The position numbers and the translations under genes are program-made. From an uncultured Christensenellaceae bacterium (GTDB lineage: Bacteria > Bacillota > Clostridia > Christensenellales > Borkfalkiaceae): 63,033 nt of DNA. The notes below the pieces were generated by a model. That model searched no databases and had not been told where the DNA came from. It was given only the letters and a program-made list of their open reading frames with translations. The stretch is taken from positions 116,951 through 179,983 of the forward strand of contig CAJUNJ010000003.1 of assembly GCA_910587825.1 (NCBI GenBank), in the 5' to 3' direction. Below, piece by piece: positions 54,000 to 62,004 of this stretch (position 1 is the stretch's first letter; each line of letters opens with the position of its first letter).

Positions 54000-54893
54000 A
54001 TGTTCGGGAAACGGAGCGACGGAAAACAAGCTGTGAATATTGACCCGATTATGAGAATTACGGGAACGATAATGCAACACCGTTACGATACGATGATAAA
54101 CTATCTTTTGGAAGCGGATTGTGCGGGGATAGACAATTTTATAGAAGCCGAACGGGAAAAAGGCGAAAGCTTTTCTTATATGCACGTAGTTGTTGCCGCG
54201 ATTGTCAGAACTTTGGCAGAACGCCCGCAGCTAAACCGATTTATAATGAATACCCGCGTTTTCGACAGAAATAAAATCTGCATTTCGATGACCATAAAAA
54301 AGTTTTTGCGCGATGACGCGGACGAAGCCGTAATAAAGCTGGAATTCGACGGCAGCGAAAATATTTACGGGATTAAAGAGATATTGGATAACGCCGTAAG
54401 GGAAAACCAGAAAAGCGATGCGGGTAACGGCACCGAAAAGACGGCAAGAATGCTTTTGCACTGCCCGCCGTTCCTTTTGAAGCTTATTATGAAAACGGCT
54501 ATGTTCCTGGACAGACACGGAATGTTGCCGAAAAAACTTATCAGGGTAAGCCCGTTTCATTCAAGTTGTTATTTTACCAACCTGAAAAGTATTTCCACGG
54601 GGTACGTCTATCACCATTTGTACGACTTCGGTACCGTCGGTATGTTTGTGGCATTAGGCAAGGAAGTAATAAAACCCGTGTCGGATATTCAAACCGACGG
54701 TATACGCAACGCTAAAATTTTACAGCTTGGCATAACGCTGGACGAAAGGATATGCGACGGGCTGTACTTTGCGAAAAGTCTTAAAATCATAAAGTCGCAC
54801 CTGACCGACCCGGGCAATCTCAGGGATAATTTTGCGGTGGAAAAACCTTTGACGAAAAAGGAACAAAGGCGGGCGCGCAGGAAGCAACGCTAA
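54000..54893 (+). CDS. Lipoyl-less E2/CAT-like acyltransferase domain protein
   Basis: 297 aa from the ATG at 54000, chosen because GGAGG lies just upstream; a longer reading from 53934 has no ribosome-binding site. It matches the catalytic domain of 2-oxoacid dehydrogenase E2 subunits (chloramphenicol-acetyltransferase fold). FTNLKSISTGYVYHHLYDFGTVGMFVALGKE resembles the family core, and LDERICDGLYFAKSLKIIKSHLTDP aligns with the DHRxxDG active-site strand. The catalytic His is Glu here. It has no lipoyl or peripheral-subunit-binding domain and no E1/E3 genes nearby. It probably acts as a free-standing acyltransferase or a non-catalytic binding protein; the substrate is unknown. The C-terminus is very basic (KKEQRRARRKQR). 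Confidence 0.75.
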   Translation: MFGKRSDGKQAVNIDPIMRITGTIMQHRYDTMINYLLEADCAGIDNFIEAEREKGESFSYMHVVVAAIVRTLAERPQLNRFIMNTRVFDRNKICISMTIKKFLRDDADEAVIKLEFDGSENIYGIKEILDNAVRENQKSDAGNGTEKTARMLLHCPPFLLKLIMKTAMFLDRHGMLPKKLIRVSPFHSSCYFTNLKSISTGYVYHHLYDFGTVGMFVALGKEVIKPVSDIQTDGIRNAKILQLGITLDERICDGLYFAKSLKIIKSHLTDPGNLRDNFAVEKPLTKKEQRRARRKQR

Positions 54894-54921
54894 AAGGCGC
54901 TGTTACAATTTAAAAGGACGG

Positions 54922-54950
54922 AAAAAGGAAGGCGTGAAGCCTTCCTTTTT
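54922..54950. terminator. Terminator between the E2-like and DUF1349 genes
   Basis: A 12-bp stem (AAAAAGGAAGGC at 54922-54933, complement at 54939-54950) with loop GTGAA ends in a T-run. The two flanking genes converge here. Confidence 0.85.
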
Positions 54951-54960
54951 ATCGCCGCTG

Positions 54961-55548
54961 TCAACTGTGTTCTTTCCAGACGCAATCGGTTATTTCGAAG
55001 TTTTTAAAAACCGCTTCAAACGACGAATCTTCGGGCGAACAGGCGTATATGCCGAACCTGATTGCGTTGCCGCCTTCGAGCAAATGGCAAATACGCATTT
55101 GTTTATAGGTTATACCGTCCAAAGAAAATTCTATCAGATAGTCAGATTCACGCCGGCTGAGCCTATACCATACGTCTTTTATGGAAGCTTCTATATCCGT
55201 CGTAGCCCAGTCGGAATATCCGTGATTGGTAACGACACTGCCCAAACGCTGAAATTTATCGTTTTCGTATTCGACAGATGCTTTAAGCCAGTTTTCGCTG
55301 TCCAAATAAATTATTATACCGCATTGGTCAAACCGCTTACGGCTGTTAAATTGTGTCCTGACAGAGAAAGAAAAATATTTTTCCTGCGTTGAAAATTGCA
55401 GTACGGGAGCATTGTCGTTCTGAAAGCCGTAATAAGTACGTTGCCATAAATCGGTAAACGGCTGTGTTATTATGCGAATCTGACCGCTGTCCTCATAAAA
55501 TTTTTCGGGTTTTCTTTCCCAGGTCATTTTTGAAATATCAAATATCAT
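54961..55548 (-). CDS. DUF1349 (YesU-like) concanavalin-A-fold protein
   Basis: 195 aa. It matches DUF1349, a jelly-roll family related to lectins and glycosidases: W.RKPEKFYEDSGQIRIITQPFTDLWQRTYYGFQNDNAPVL, then the core GIIIYLDSENWLKASVEYENDKFQRLGSVVTNHGYSDW, and the end RFGIYACSPEDSSFEAVFKNFEI. It has no signal peptide, so it should be cytoplasmic. It may bind or process carbohydrate; activity is unproven for most members. A ribosome-binding site (GGTGA) precedes the ATG. It stands alone. Confidence 0.85.
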   Translation of the reverse strand: MIFDISKMTWERKPEKFYEDSGQIRIITQPFTDLWQRTYYGFQNDNAPVLQFSTQEKYFSFSVRTQFNSRKRFDQCGIIIYLDSENWLKASVEYENDKFQRLGSVVTNHGYSDWATTDIEASIKDVWYRLSRRESDYLIEFSLDGITYKQMRICHLLEGGNAIRFGIYACSPEDSSFEAVFKNFEITDCVWKEHS

Positions 55549-56060
55549 ACTTTCACCGTTTACTTATTTTTAAAATTATTTTCCTTAACCCACGCCGCTA
55601 AATTGAAATTTAGCGGCGTGTCGCCGCAGCCACGTATCTTTATTACTGAACCGCTTAACCGACTTCACTGCACGTCAAATTGAAATTTACCTGAATTTAA
55701 TCAACCTGCTTCCCCCCCTTAAAGATTAAGGGGCAGGGGGTTTTGAGGAGTTTTCGGGTAACGGGGTTGTTAAGGGGTATAGGGCGGATTCGGAAAACAG
55801 CCCTTACCCCTTAAATAAATTACTGTTTATCGTAGGAAAATTATATAATAAAATAATAGAAAAAGCAACTTTATGATATCAAATCGCTTGAAGTGTTTAA
55901 GGTAATTAAGCCGTTTAACTATTATCTTAATTGCGCTTTGCAGCATTTTGCAATGCCGACGGGATAGAAAAACGCGCGATAAAATTCGTGTCGCTACTTG
56001 AAATAGCGTTTAATATATGATACAATAAAAAAGTAATGTTATTAATAGGTGAGTAAAAAT
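55549..56060. other. Intergenic region with palindromes and one promoter, no gene
   Basis: I see no credible coding sequence. It holds a strong 14-bp dyad (CACGCCGCTAAATT at 55591-55604, complement at 55607-55620). A run of C/G-rich imperfect repeats at about 55710-55800 (CCCCTTAA..TTAAGGGG type) looks like decayed or structural DNA. The AT-rich remainder leads to the promoter of the next gene. Confidence 0.6.
55999..56027 (+). promoter_or_regulatory. Promoter of the cytoplasmic LRR gene
   Basis: TTGAAA at 55999-56004, a 17-bp spacer and TACAAT at 56022-56027. Confidence 0.7.
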
Positions 56061-58748
56061 ATGCACAGATACGATAATTGCGGTTTGATACAGGACGGTA
56101 AAGTAATTGCTTTCAGAGAGCACGAAGGCTTTGACGGAAATATAATAATTCCCGACGACGTTACCGAAATAGGCAATCGCGCCTACGAAGTGGCGTTTTG
56201 CGGCATAAAAAGGGTTGATATTTCGCCTACCGTAAAAAAAATCGGAGAAAGGGCGTTTGCCTGTTGCGAAAATTTAGAGGAAATTGATATTCCCGCAGGC
56301 GTTGAGGTCATAGGCAAAGAGGCTTTCAGCGATTGTCACAGCCTTAAAAAAATTTATATTTCCGAAACGGTAACGTCGATAGGCAAGGGCGCGTTTGACG
56401 ACTGCGGCGATATAGAAGAAATTAACGTAGCGGAAAACAATCCCGTATACCGCGGCGTGGGTAACTGTATTATAGATATTAAGAAAAAAACTTTGATACG
56501 CGGCTGCAAAAACAGCGTTATTCCCGACGACGGTAGCGTTACGGTTATAGCGGATTGTGCCTTTTCCAACAACACGGCGCACCCGAGAAACAGAGTTCAC
56601 AGCAAGGGCAGCTCTCAAATAGTTATTCCCGACGGAATAACGAAAATAGGCAAACGCGCTTTTGATTTCAATTACGGACTGGAAACGGTTATTATGTCCG
56701 ACAGCGTTAAAACTATTGAAAAAGATGCGTTTGCTAATTGCTACAATCTAAAAAGCGTTCAATTCGGAAACGGAGTCGAAACGATAGGCGATAACGCTTT
56801 CGGTTATTCGCGTTCTTTAAAGGTCGGGCTGAAGCTTCCCGACAGCGTTAAAAAAATAGGTGCATATGCGTTTTACGACAGCGGTGTGCAGAGCGTTATC
56901 ATAGGTAAAAACGTAAAATCGATAGAAAAAAATGCGTTCAACGGCTGTAAAAATTTGACCGAGCTGACTTTTTCGGGCGCTACGGAAGAGATTTGCGAAA
57001 GCGCGTTTCATTACTGCAAGGCGCTTGAAACAATAAACTTTTCGGATAGTCTTAAAAATATAGGCAGATTCGCCTTTTACGGCTGCGACAAGCTTAAAAA
57101 TGTAACGTTTAAAAACGGTCTTGAATCGATAGGCGAGTGCGCTTTCGGGTGTTGCAGTCTGCTAAGAAGCCTGGAAGTGCCCGACAGCGTTAAATACATA
57201 GGTTCCGAGGCTTTTGCGTATTGCGAAAAGCTTGTATCGGTTAAGTTACCCGCAAGCGTAGATTTTATGGGCAGCAACGTGTTTAAGGAATGTCCTGCAA
57301 AGGTTACGGCTCCAAAAAAAGTGGGTGCCGCAGGCTTTGAAATTGCAAGCAACGAGCTTATAAAATACAAGGGCAATTCAGTTCACGCCGTTATTCCCGA
57401 CGGAGTTACTAAAATTGCCGCCAAGGCGTTTTTAAGAAAGAAATATCTCGAAAGCATTACCATTCCGGCAAGCGTCACTTCGATTGCAAACAAGGCAATC
57501 GAAGGCTGTGCAAATCTTAAAACCGTTATTGTGGACGGTGCAAACGCGGCGTACAAAAGCGTCGGCAACTGTCTTATAGACGTCAAGAAAAAGTCTGTCC
57601 TTTACGGTTTTACGGACAGTGCGATACCTGACGACGGAAGCGTAAACGCCATTGCGGCGAATGCGTTTGCAGGGGTGGAATTGACCCAAGCGATAATTCC
57701 CGACGGGATTAAAACGATAGGTGCGAACGCCTTTAAAGGCTGTACGAATTTAAAGAGACTAACGCTGCCCGATACCGTAAAATCTATCGGACCGAGCGCG
57801 TTTAAATACTGCAAGGGGCTTGAAAGCGTTACCGTACCTAAAAACGTCACGTCGTTAGGAACAGAGGCGTTTGCCGGGTGTACGGCTCTTACGGAAATAA
57901 ACTTTAACGCCGAGTGCGACTCATTGTCCGTCAACAGCGCGTTCGACGGCGCCGGCAAAAATTCGGAAGGCGTTATACTCAGGATAGGGGCAAACGTAAA
58001 GCGTATTCCCGACTTTTTTTTGCTGCCGCAGGTTAAAGAAGAAACGCCGAACATTGTCCTCGTCGATTTTTCGGAAAACAACGCTTGCGAATGTATAGGC
58101 AGCAGCGCGTTCTGGGGGTGCCATGCGTTAAAGCGCGTAAATCTGCCGGAATGTTTAAAAGAAATAAGTAGGGACGCATTCCACGAATGTAATATGTTAG
58201 AGCATATAAATTTCCCCGAAGCTTTGACGGCAATAGGCGCCTGTGCGTTTGAAAAATGCACGAGTCTGAAAGAGATTTATATCCCTGCGGGCGTGACGAA
58301 ACTTACGTCGGTTTTCAGGGGTTGCGGCGGGGTTGAAAGCATAAAGGTGGCGCAGAGCAACCCCGTATTCCACTGCATAGACAACTGCCTCATAGAAACT
58401 CAAACAAAAATACTGCTGCGCGGGTGTAGCAACAGCGTTATTCCTGCGGACGGCAGCGTAACTCGCCTTGACAATTATTCCTTTGACAAGTGCGGTAAGC
58501 TTGAAAGCATAGTTGTTCCCGACGGCGTGGTCGAAATTTATAATAACGCATTCGAAAAATGCGAAAATTTGAAGAGTGTGACTATTGCAAAAACGGTTAC
58601 TTACGTTTGTAATCCGTATTTTGAAGACTGCAACGAGCTGATTAAGATAACCGCTTCAAAAGAGCTTTTGGAAAAATACGATTATTTCGGGTTTAAGGAT
58701 AAGGAATTCGGTCTCAAAAACAGACGCGTGGAATTTTCGTTTATATAA
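56061..58748 (+). CDS. Cytoplasmic BspA-like LRR_5 protein
   Basis: 895 aa from the ATG at 56061. The upstream in-frame GTG at 56049 is more likely part of the ribosome-binding site GGTGAG (56048-56053), which is 7 bases from the ATG. Unlike the other LRR proteins here it has no signal peptide, lipobox or TM segment, so it should stay in the cytoplasm unless exported by another route. Nearly the whole length is LRR_5 repeats (IG..AF..C..L..V..P..V). They are interrupted three times by an insert of the type N.V...VGNCLID.KKK.L..G..NSVIPDDGSV (about residues 130, 500 and 785). The three inserts mark three larger structural units. The role is unknown. Confidence 0.85.
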   Translation: MHRYDNCGLIQDGKVIAFREHEGFDGNIIIPDDVTEIGNRAYEVAFCGIKRVDISPTVKKIGERAFACCENLEEIDIPAGVEVIGKEAFSDCHSLKKIYISETVTSIGKGAFDDCGDIEEINVAENNPVYRGVGNCIIDIKKKTLIRGCKNSVIPDDGSVTVIADCAFSNNTAHPRNRVHSKGSSQIVIPDGITKIGKRAFDFNYGLETVIMSDSVKTIEKDAFANCYNLKSVQFGNGVETIGDNAFGYSRSLKVGLKLPDSVKKIGAYAFYDSGVQSVIIGKNVKSIEKNAFNGCKNLTELTFSGATEEICESAFHYCKALETINFSDSLKNIGRFAFYGCDKLKNVTFKNGLESIGECAFGCCSLLRSLEVPDSVKYIGSEAFAYCEKLVSVKLPASVDFMGSNVFKECPAKVTAPKKVGAAGFEIASNELIKYKGNSVHAVIPDGVTKIAAKAFLRKKYLESITIPASVTSIANKAIEGCANLKTVIVDGANAAYKSVGNCLIDVKKKSVLYGFTDSAIPDDGSVNAIAANAFAGVELTQAIIPDGIKTIGANAFKGCTNLKRLTLPDTVKSIGPSAFKYCKGLESVTVPKNVTSLGTEAFAGCTALTEINFNAECDSLSVNSAFDGAGKNSEGVILRIGANVKRIPDFFLLPQVKEETPNIVLVDFSENNACECIGSSAFWGCHALKRVNLPECLKEISRDAFHECNMLEHINFPEALTAIGACAFEKCTSLKEIYIPAGVTKLTSVFRGCGGVESIKVAQSNPVFHCIDNCLIETQTKILLRGCSNSVIPADGSVTRLDNYSFDKCGKLESIVVPDGVVEIYNNAFEKCENLKSVTIAKTVTYVCNPYFEDCNELIKITASKELLEKYDYFGFKDKEFGLKNRRVEFSFI

Positions 58749-58755
58749 TCAATAC

Positions 58756-58785
58756 GCGGGCGGGAAGCATAAGTTTCCCGCCCGC
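58756..58785 (+). terminator. Terminator after the cytoplasmic LRR gene
   Basis: An 11-bp stem (GCGGGCGGGAA at 58756-58766, complement at 58775-58785) lies just after the stop codon. Confidence 0.75.
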
Positions 58786-59078
58786 TTGCAAAGTTGGCGG
58801 TTTGTCGTTTCGCTTTTCCGAAAATTACAAGCAGTGTATAAGTCCCGCATATTATATCATTGAATAAATTAACAATGAATATAATCGTCAAGAGTTACGG
58901 AAAAAGGGGTGGCGGTAAATGTCATTATCTTTGAGTGTAAACAAAACTAATCATAAATTTATTATGTTTTAAAACAATTTTTAAATTATCGCTGACTAAA
59001 ATTAAAAAATATCGTATTCCGTCTTTCGACAAAATACGACATTATTCTTGGTGGAGCGGTAGTAACCTAAAACGAATT
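58786..59078. other. Non-coding AT-rich junction before the mobile-looking segment
   Basis: I find only tiny, unsupported ORFs. Base composition falls from GC-richer LRR coding sequence to AT-rich DNA. A weak dyad at about 59012-59040 and the first copy of a 24-bp direct repeat (59049-59072) lie at its right end. Confidence 0.5.
59049..59072 (+). repeat. 24-bp direct repeat, left copy (attachment-site-like)
   Basis: Begins TGGTGGAGCG and ends GTAACCTAAAA. It matches 62145-62168 at 22 of 24 positions. Its first eight bases equal the complement of the CTCCACCA end of the tRNA-Ala at the window edge. Confidence 0.6.
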
Positions 59079-59234
59079 TTAACTCAATCTTTTTTTACAA
59101 AAACTCTTTTTTCCGCATTTCGGGCATTTTATGTAGCCGTCCATACCGTTTTGCGCTTGCACAAGTACGGTTTTACAATATGGGCAACAAGCATAATACA
59201 ATTTTGATTTATTGCTTTTAACCTCTTTCTCCAT
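59079..59234 (-). CDS. Small zinc-ribbon protein (51 aa)
   Basis: Minus-strand ORF of 51 codons starting at 59234. The protein begins MEKEVKSNKSKLYYACC and has two Cys pairs, CCPYC and CPKCG, spaced as in a zinc ribbon, with a basic tail. It follows the radical SAM gene by 9 bases. An AGGG is a weak ribosome-binding site, so coupled translation is likely. Similar tiny zinc-ribbon proteins act as regulators or cofactors; the function here is unknown. Confidence 0.65.
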   Translation of the reverse strand: MEKEVKSNKSKLYYACCPYCKTVLVQAQNGMDGYIKCPKCGKKSFCKKRLS

Positions 59235-59243
59235 AATTTGCCC

Positions 59244-60128
59244 TTATAAATGTTTCAAATTCTTTCGATACCGTTTCAATTCGCTTTCTCCAAAACGGCT
59301 TAAAACCTCGTCTATTATGGTTATCAATTCGCTCCTTTCACTCGGTATGTTACCGTGTAATTGTACGGCATTAGACGCGCCGAGAGCGGCAAAATGTGTT
59401 TTAATATCTAAACCGTTCACAAGCATTTTTAATTCCTTGTATTTTTCCGTTTCGCTTTCTTCCGTCCAATTCCCTTTTTGAATTTCGCCGTATAATTCCG
59501 ACGTGGGGTATATTGTAAGCATTGACGCGCCGACAATTTTCGGGTTTAATTGATTAAATATTTTCAATGTATTTTCAACGCCTTGCTTGCTTTTACCTTT
59601 GCCGTAAATACCCGTCAAATAGAAAAAGTTATATTCCAGCCCAGCCTCATCGAGTTTACGGCACTGTTCCAAAATGTCGGCAGAGGTATAGCCCTTGTGC
59701 ATAAATGATAAAGCCTCGTCGTCGCCTGTTTCAACGCCGATTGTAATTCCGTTATAACCGCAACTATGTAACTGTTTTAACTCGTCAACGCTTTTCGGCG
59801 TTATATCAGTTATGCGTGCAAAACAGCCGATAGTTTTTAATCGGTTAAGATATTGTTTAGATAAATATGCTATTTGCCGTAATTTTTCCGTTGATAATAC
59901 AAACGGATTTGCTCCGACTAAAAACATTCTCGTTACGTCGGGGGTAAAATAACACAACTCTTTCAAATCGTCCTCTATCTCGTCAATAGGCGACATTTTG
60001 AATTTGAAAGGTATATCTTCGTATAATGTGCAAAATTTGCATTTATGGTGTGTACAACCCGCTGTAACTTGCAATAGAGCCGACCAAGCCTCATAAGGTG
60101 GACGCCAAACTGTTCCCGTGTAGTGCAT
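59244..60128 (-). CDS. Radical SAM protein
   Basis: 294 aa from the ATG at 60128. That start is downstream of a promoter whose -10 box (60159-60164) would be inside any longer ORF, and AAAGGACGG precedes it. The cluster motif is CTHHKCKFC (C-x4-C-x2-C rather than the standard C-x3-C-x2-C), binding the SAM-reducing [4Fe-4S] cluster. Further signs of the radical SAM barrel are FLVGANPFVL, GYNGITIGVETGDDEAL and AGLEYNFFYLTGIYG. This resembles the Elp3/oxygen-independent coproporphyrinogen-oxidase-like group, but the reaction is not identifiable. It forms an operon with the tiny zinc-ribbon gene and is divergent from an HxlR regulator. Confidence 0.85.
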   Translation of the reverse strand: MHYTGTVWRPPYEAWSALLQVTAGCTHHKCKFCTLYEDIPFKFKMSPIDEIEDDLKELCYFTPDVTRMFLVGANPFVLSTEKLRQIAYLSKQYLNRLKTIGCFARITDITPKSVDELKQLHSCGYNGITIGVETGDDEALSFMHKGYTSADILEQCRKLDEAGLEYNFFYLTGIYGKGKSKQGVENTLKIFNQLNPKIVGASMLTIYPTSELYGEIQKGNWTEESETEKYKELKMLVNGLDIKTHFAALGASNAVQLHGNIPSERSELITIIDEVLSRFGESELKRYRKNLKHL

Positions 60129-60158
60129 AAATAAAATACCGTCCTTTTGTTTTTCTTT

Positions 60159-60188
60159 ATTATAAAGCATAATAGTATTAAAATGCAA
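60159..60188 (-). promoter_or_regulatory. Promoter of the radical SAM operon
   Basis: On the minus strand, TTGCAT (plus 60183-60188), an 18-bp spacer and TATAAT (plus 60159-60164). It is close to the HxlR promoter and to an imperfect TAGTA/TACTA dyad at about 60204-60229, a likely HxlR operator. Confidence 0.65.
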
Positions 60189-60234
60189 GTACTGTCTTTA
60201 TTTAGTAGTACTATCAAAAATGATACTAATAGGT

Positions 60235-60263
60235 TTGACTTACTTTTCTTAATACGCTATAAT
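60235..60263 (+). promoter_or_regulatory. Promoter of HxlR-family gene 1
   Basis: TTGACT at 60235-60240, a 17-bp spacer and TATAAT at 60258-60263. A ribosome-binding site (AAGGAG) and the ATG at 60281 follow. Confidence 0.8.
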
Positions 60264-60280
60264 GAAAAAAAGGAGTTAAT

Positions 60281-60676
60281 ATGACAGATAACAAGTTTAG
60301 AAAAAGAGAAGTAATGGCGCGGTGTGTTCCTATGAATACGTTGCAAGCCGTTTTAAGCGGTAAATGGAAATTCCTTATTCTTTGGTATATCGCTTTTTAT
60401 AAAGTGCAACGTTTTGGCGAATTATTACGCCGAATGGACGGTATCACGCAATCGACCTTAACAAAACAGTTGCGTGAATTAGAGGACGACGGTTTTATAC
60501 ACCGTGAAATATATAAAGAAATTCCGCCAAAAGTAGAATATACTTTGACGGAACTCGGAAAAAGTTTTGTTCCCGTTTTAACGCAAATGATGATTTGGAG
60601 CCAAACACATTTATGTGCGCCCGATTATGTATGTCCTTATTCGGAAGAAGAAATAAAGGAATTGCTTAACTCATAG
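60281..60676 (+). CDS. HxlR-family (DUF24) transcriptional regulator 1
   Basis: 131-aa winged-helix regulator. The helix-turn-helix is in SGKWKFLILWYIAF..VQRFGELLRRMDGITQSTLTKQLRELEDDGFI, followed by the wing YKEIPPKVEYTLTELG. The family's redox cysteine is present near the N-terminus (C15, in ARCVPMN). Such proteins often sense electrophiles or other redox signals through that Cys and act as dimers on promoters of neighbouring genes. It is transcribed divergently from the radical SAM gene and probably controls it. The ribosome-binding site is excellent. Confidence 0.9.
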   Translation: MTDNKFRKREVMARCVPMNTLQAVLSGKWKFLILWYIAFYKVQRFGELLRRMDGITQSTLTKQLRELEDDGFIHREIYKEIPPKVEYTLTELGKSFVPVLTQMMIWSQTHLCAPDYVCPYSEEEIKELLNS

Positions 60677-60680
60677 TTTC

Positions 60681-60714
60681 AAAAAATGGTGCTTAATGTC
60701 AAGCACCATTTTTT
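60681..60714. terminator. Bidirectional terminator between HxlR 1 and nitroreductase genes
   Basis: A 14-bp stem (AAAAAATGGTGCTT at 60681-60694, complement at 60701-60714) with A-run and T-run ends lies between convergent genes. Confidence 0.9.
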
Positions 60715-60715
60715 A

Positions 60716-61231
60716 TTACAAATATTTAACCGTTTCTTTTAACTCTTTGCGAGAATAATGCATAGGCGACGGCTTTGCGCTTTCAGACGGATAGCCAAGC
60801 GGTAAAATTGCAACGATTTTTTCGTTATCGGGAATATTCATAGCCTTTTCCACTTTTGCTAAATCAAAATAGCCTACCCAGCAAGAACCTATGCCTAATT
60901 CCCAAGCCTGTAACATTAAATATGTACATACTATACTACAATCAATATCGCCCGTGTTATAATTTTTAGAAAACGGATTTTTCCACGTTTCTGTTTCGTC
61001 TGCCGTAATTATAATTACAGTCGGCGCCCCAAAAATACATTGACAAACGGAATTTATTTTCCGAATTGCCTGTTCGCTTTGCAAAACATAAATTTTTTGA
61101 GGTTGTTGATTTGCCGCCGTCGGGGAAATTTTTGCCGCCTCTAAAATCTTATTCAGTTTTTCACTCTCGATTTGTTTATCAGAGAACGAGCGCACTGAAT
61201 AGCGCGACTTTGCTAATTCTATGAACTCCAT
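60716..61231 (-). CDS. Nitroreductase-family FMN enzyme
   Basis: 171 aa from the ATG at 61231. I prefer this start because GGAGG lies correctly upstream of it and inside the codons of a longer reading from 61243. Nitroreductase signatures: RYSVRSFSDKQIESEKLNKILEAAKISPTAANQQPQ (FMN phosphate binding), WELGIGSCWVGYF and VAILPLGYPSE. It is on the short side (typical 165-220 aa). It likely reduces quinones or nitro compounds with NAD(P)H and FMN in the cytoplasm. It is divergent from an HxlR regulator, the arrangement known for the YodB-controlled nitro/azoreductases of Bacillus. The last residues (YSRKELKETVKYL) are typical. Confidence 0.92.
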   Translation of the reverse strand: MEFIELAKSRYSVRSFSDKQIESEKLNKILEAAKISPTAANQQPQKIYVLQSEQAIRKINSVCQCIFGAPTVIIITADETETWKNPFSKNYNTGDIDCSIVCTYLMLQAWELGIGSCWVGYFDLAKVEKAMNIPDNEKIVAILPLGYPSESAKPSPMHYSRKELKETVKYL

Positions 61232-61274
61232 AGAAACCTCCATAAAAATATTGACAAATTACTTGTCTGCTACT

Positions 61275-61303
61275 ATAATAAATCTATACTTTCATTTTGT
61301 CAA
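61275..61303 (-). promoter_or_regulatory. Nitroreductase promoter with overlapping operator
   Basis: On the minus strand, TTGACA (plus 61298-61303), a 17-bp spacer and TATTAT (plus 61275-61280). A TATACTT element at 61285-61291 lies within the spacer. Confidence 0.7.
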
Positions 61304-61321
61304 GAACGCACTTTTAAGTAC

Positions 61322-61345
61322 TATACTTACCTTTTAGAAAGTATA
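61322..61345. promoter_or_regulatory. Inverted-repeat operator for HxlR regulator 2
   Basis: TATACTT at 61322-61328 and AAGTATA at 61339-61345 form a dyad with a 10-base spacer, directly upstream of the HxlR 2 ribosome-binding site. It resembles the TACT-N-AGTA form of YodB-type operators. Confidence 0.6.
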
Positions 61346-61357
61346 AGGGGGGTTTTT

Positions 61358-61744
61358 ATGAATATTGATATTTTGATGTCTTGCAGTTGCCCGTTAGACG
61401 CAACTATTGCAGTTATAGGCGGCAAATATAAATTAGATATTATTTATTATTTGTTTGATAGAACTTTGCGTTATAGTGAACTTGCAAAACTTGTAAAAGC
61501 AACGCCAAAAATGCTTGCTGAACAATTAAAAGAACTTGAAAGCGACGGCATAATAAGCCGTGTACTTTACCCCGTAGTGCCACCTAAAACTGAATATTCT
61601 TTGACTGAACTCGGCAACAAACTGTGTAAATCTGTCATTGAAATGTATAAATTCGGTATTGAACTATACGCAATCAATAAGGTACGACAACCGTGTTCCG
61701 CAAATGATTTTACACGTTTAGAAAATGTGCTGAATAAAAGATAA
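61358..61744 (+). CDS. HxlR-family (DUF24) transcriptional regulator 2
   Basis: 128-aa winged-helix regulator. Cysteines 9 and 11 (MSCSCPLDATIAVIGGKYKLDI) include the position of the redox-sensing N-terminal Cys of YodB/HypR-type proteins. The DNA-binding helix region is LRYSELAKLVKATPKMLAEQLKELESDGII and the wing is YPVVPPKTEYSLTELG. A GGGGGG ribosome-binding site precedes the ATG. It is divergent from the nitroreductase gene and probably represses both genes until quinone or electrophile stress modifies the Cys. Confidence 0.9.
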   Translation: MNIDILMSCSCPLDATIAVIGGKYKLDIIYYLFDRTLRYSELAKLVKATPKMLAEQLKELESDGIISRVLYPVVPPKTEYSLTELGNKLCKSVIEMYKFGIELYAINKVRQPCSANDFTRLENVLNKR

Positions 61745-61774
61745 TCCATTTTTTAAGTATTTTATAGTTTTTGT

Positions 61775-61946
61775 GTTCGCTTGTGCTTACCGTCCGGGGA
61801 CGGAATACGCCGCCTTGACAAATTATCAAGGGCGGCTATTTATTTCCCGTAGGGCATAAAGCCGCCGACCCCTACGGGGCAAACCCTTGACAATTTGCCT
61901 GCGGCGGCATTTTTGGCTGATTAAGACGGTAAGCACCAAAGCGAAC
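61775..61946 (+). ncRNA. Structured leader before the recombinase remnant
   Basis: Several nested complementary arms are visible. A long-range pair (61775-61794 with 61925-61946, about 20 bp with two unpaired bases) encloses a hairpin (61809-61818 with 61826-61836), a CCCGTAGGG/CCCTACGGG pair (61846-61854 with 61870-61878) and a GCCGCCG/CGGCGGC pair (61861-61867 with 61902-61908). The result resembles a folded RNA leader or a recombination/transposition end. I do not recognise a known RNA family. Confidence 0.45.
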
Positions 61947-62004
61947 AACAAAATTTTAAGCCGCAGTCCGCACACACGCAGACGGCGCAAAGGAGCAAAG
62001 CACA

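Noticed and set aside
56049..56060. GTG start for the cytoplasmic LRR gene
   Set aside because: This GTG is within the GGTGAG ribosome-binding site of the better ATG at 56061.
60129..60188. Longer N-terminus of the radical SAM protein
   Set aside because: It would be encoded across the -10 and -35 boxes of the gene's own promoter.
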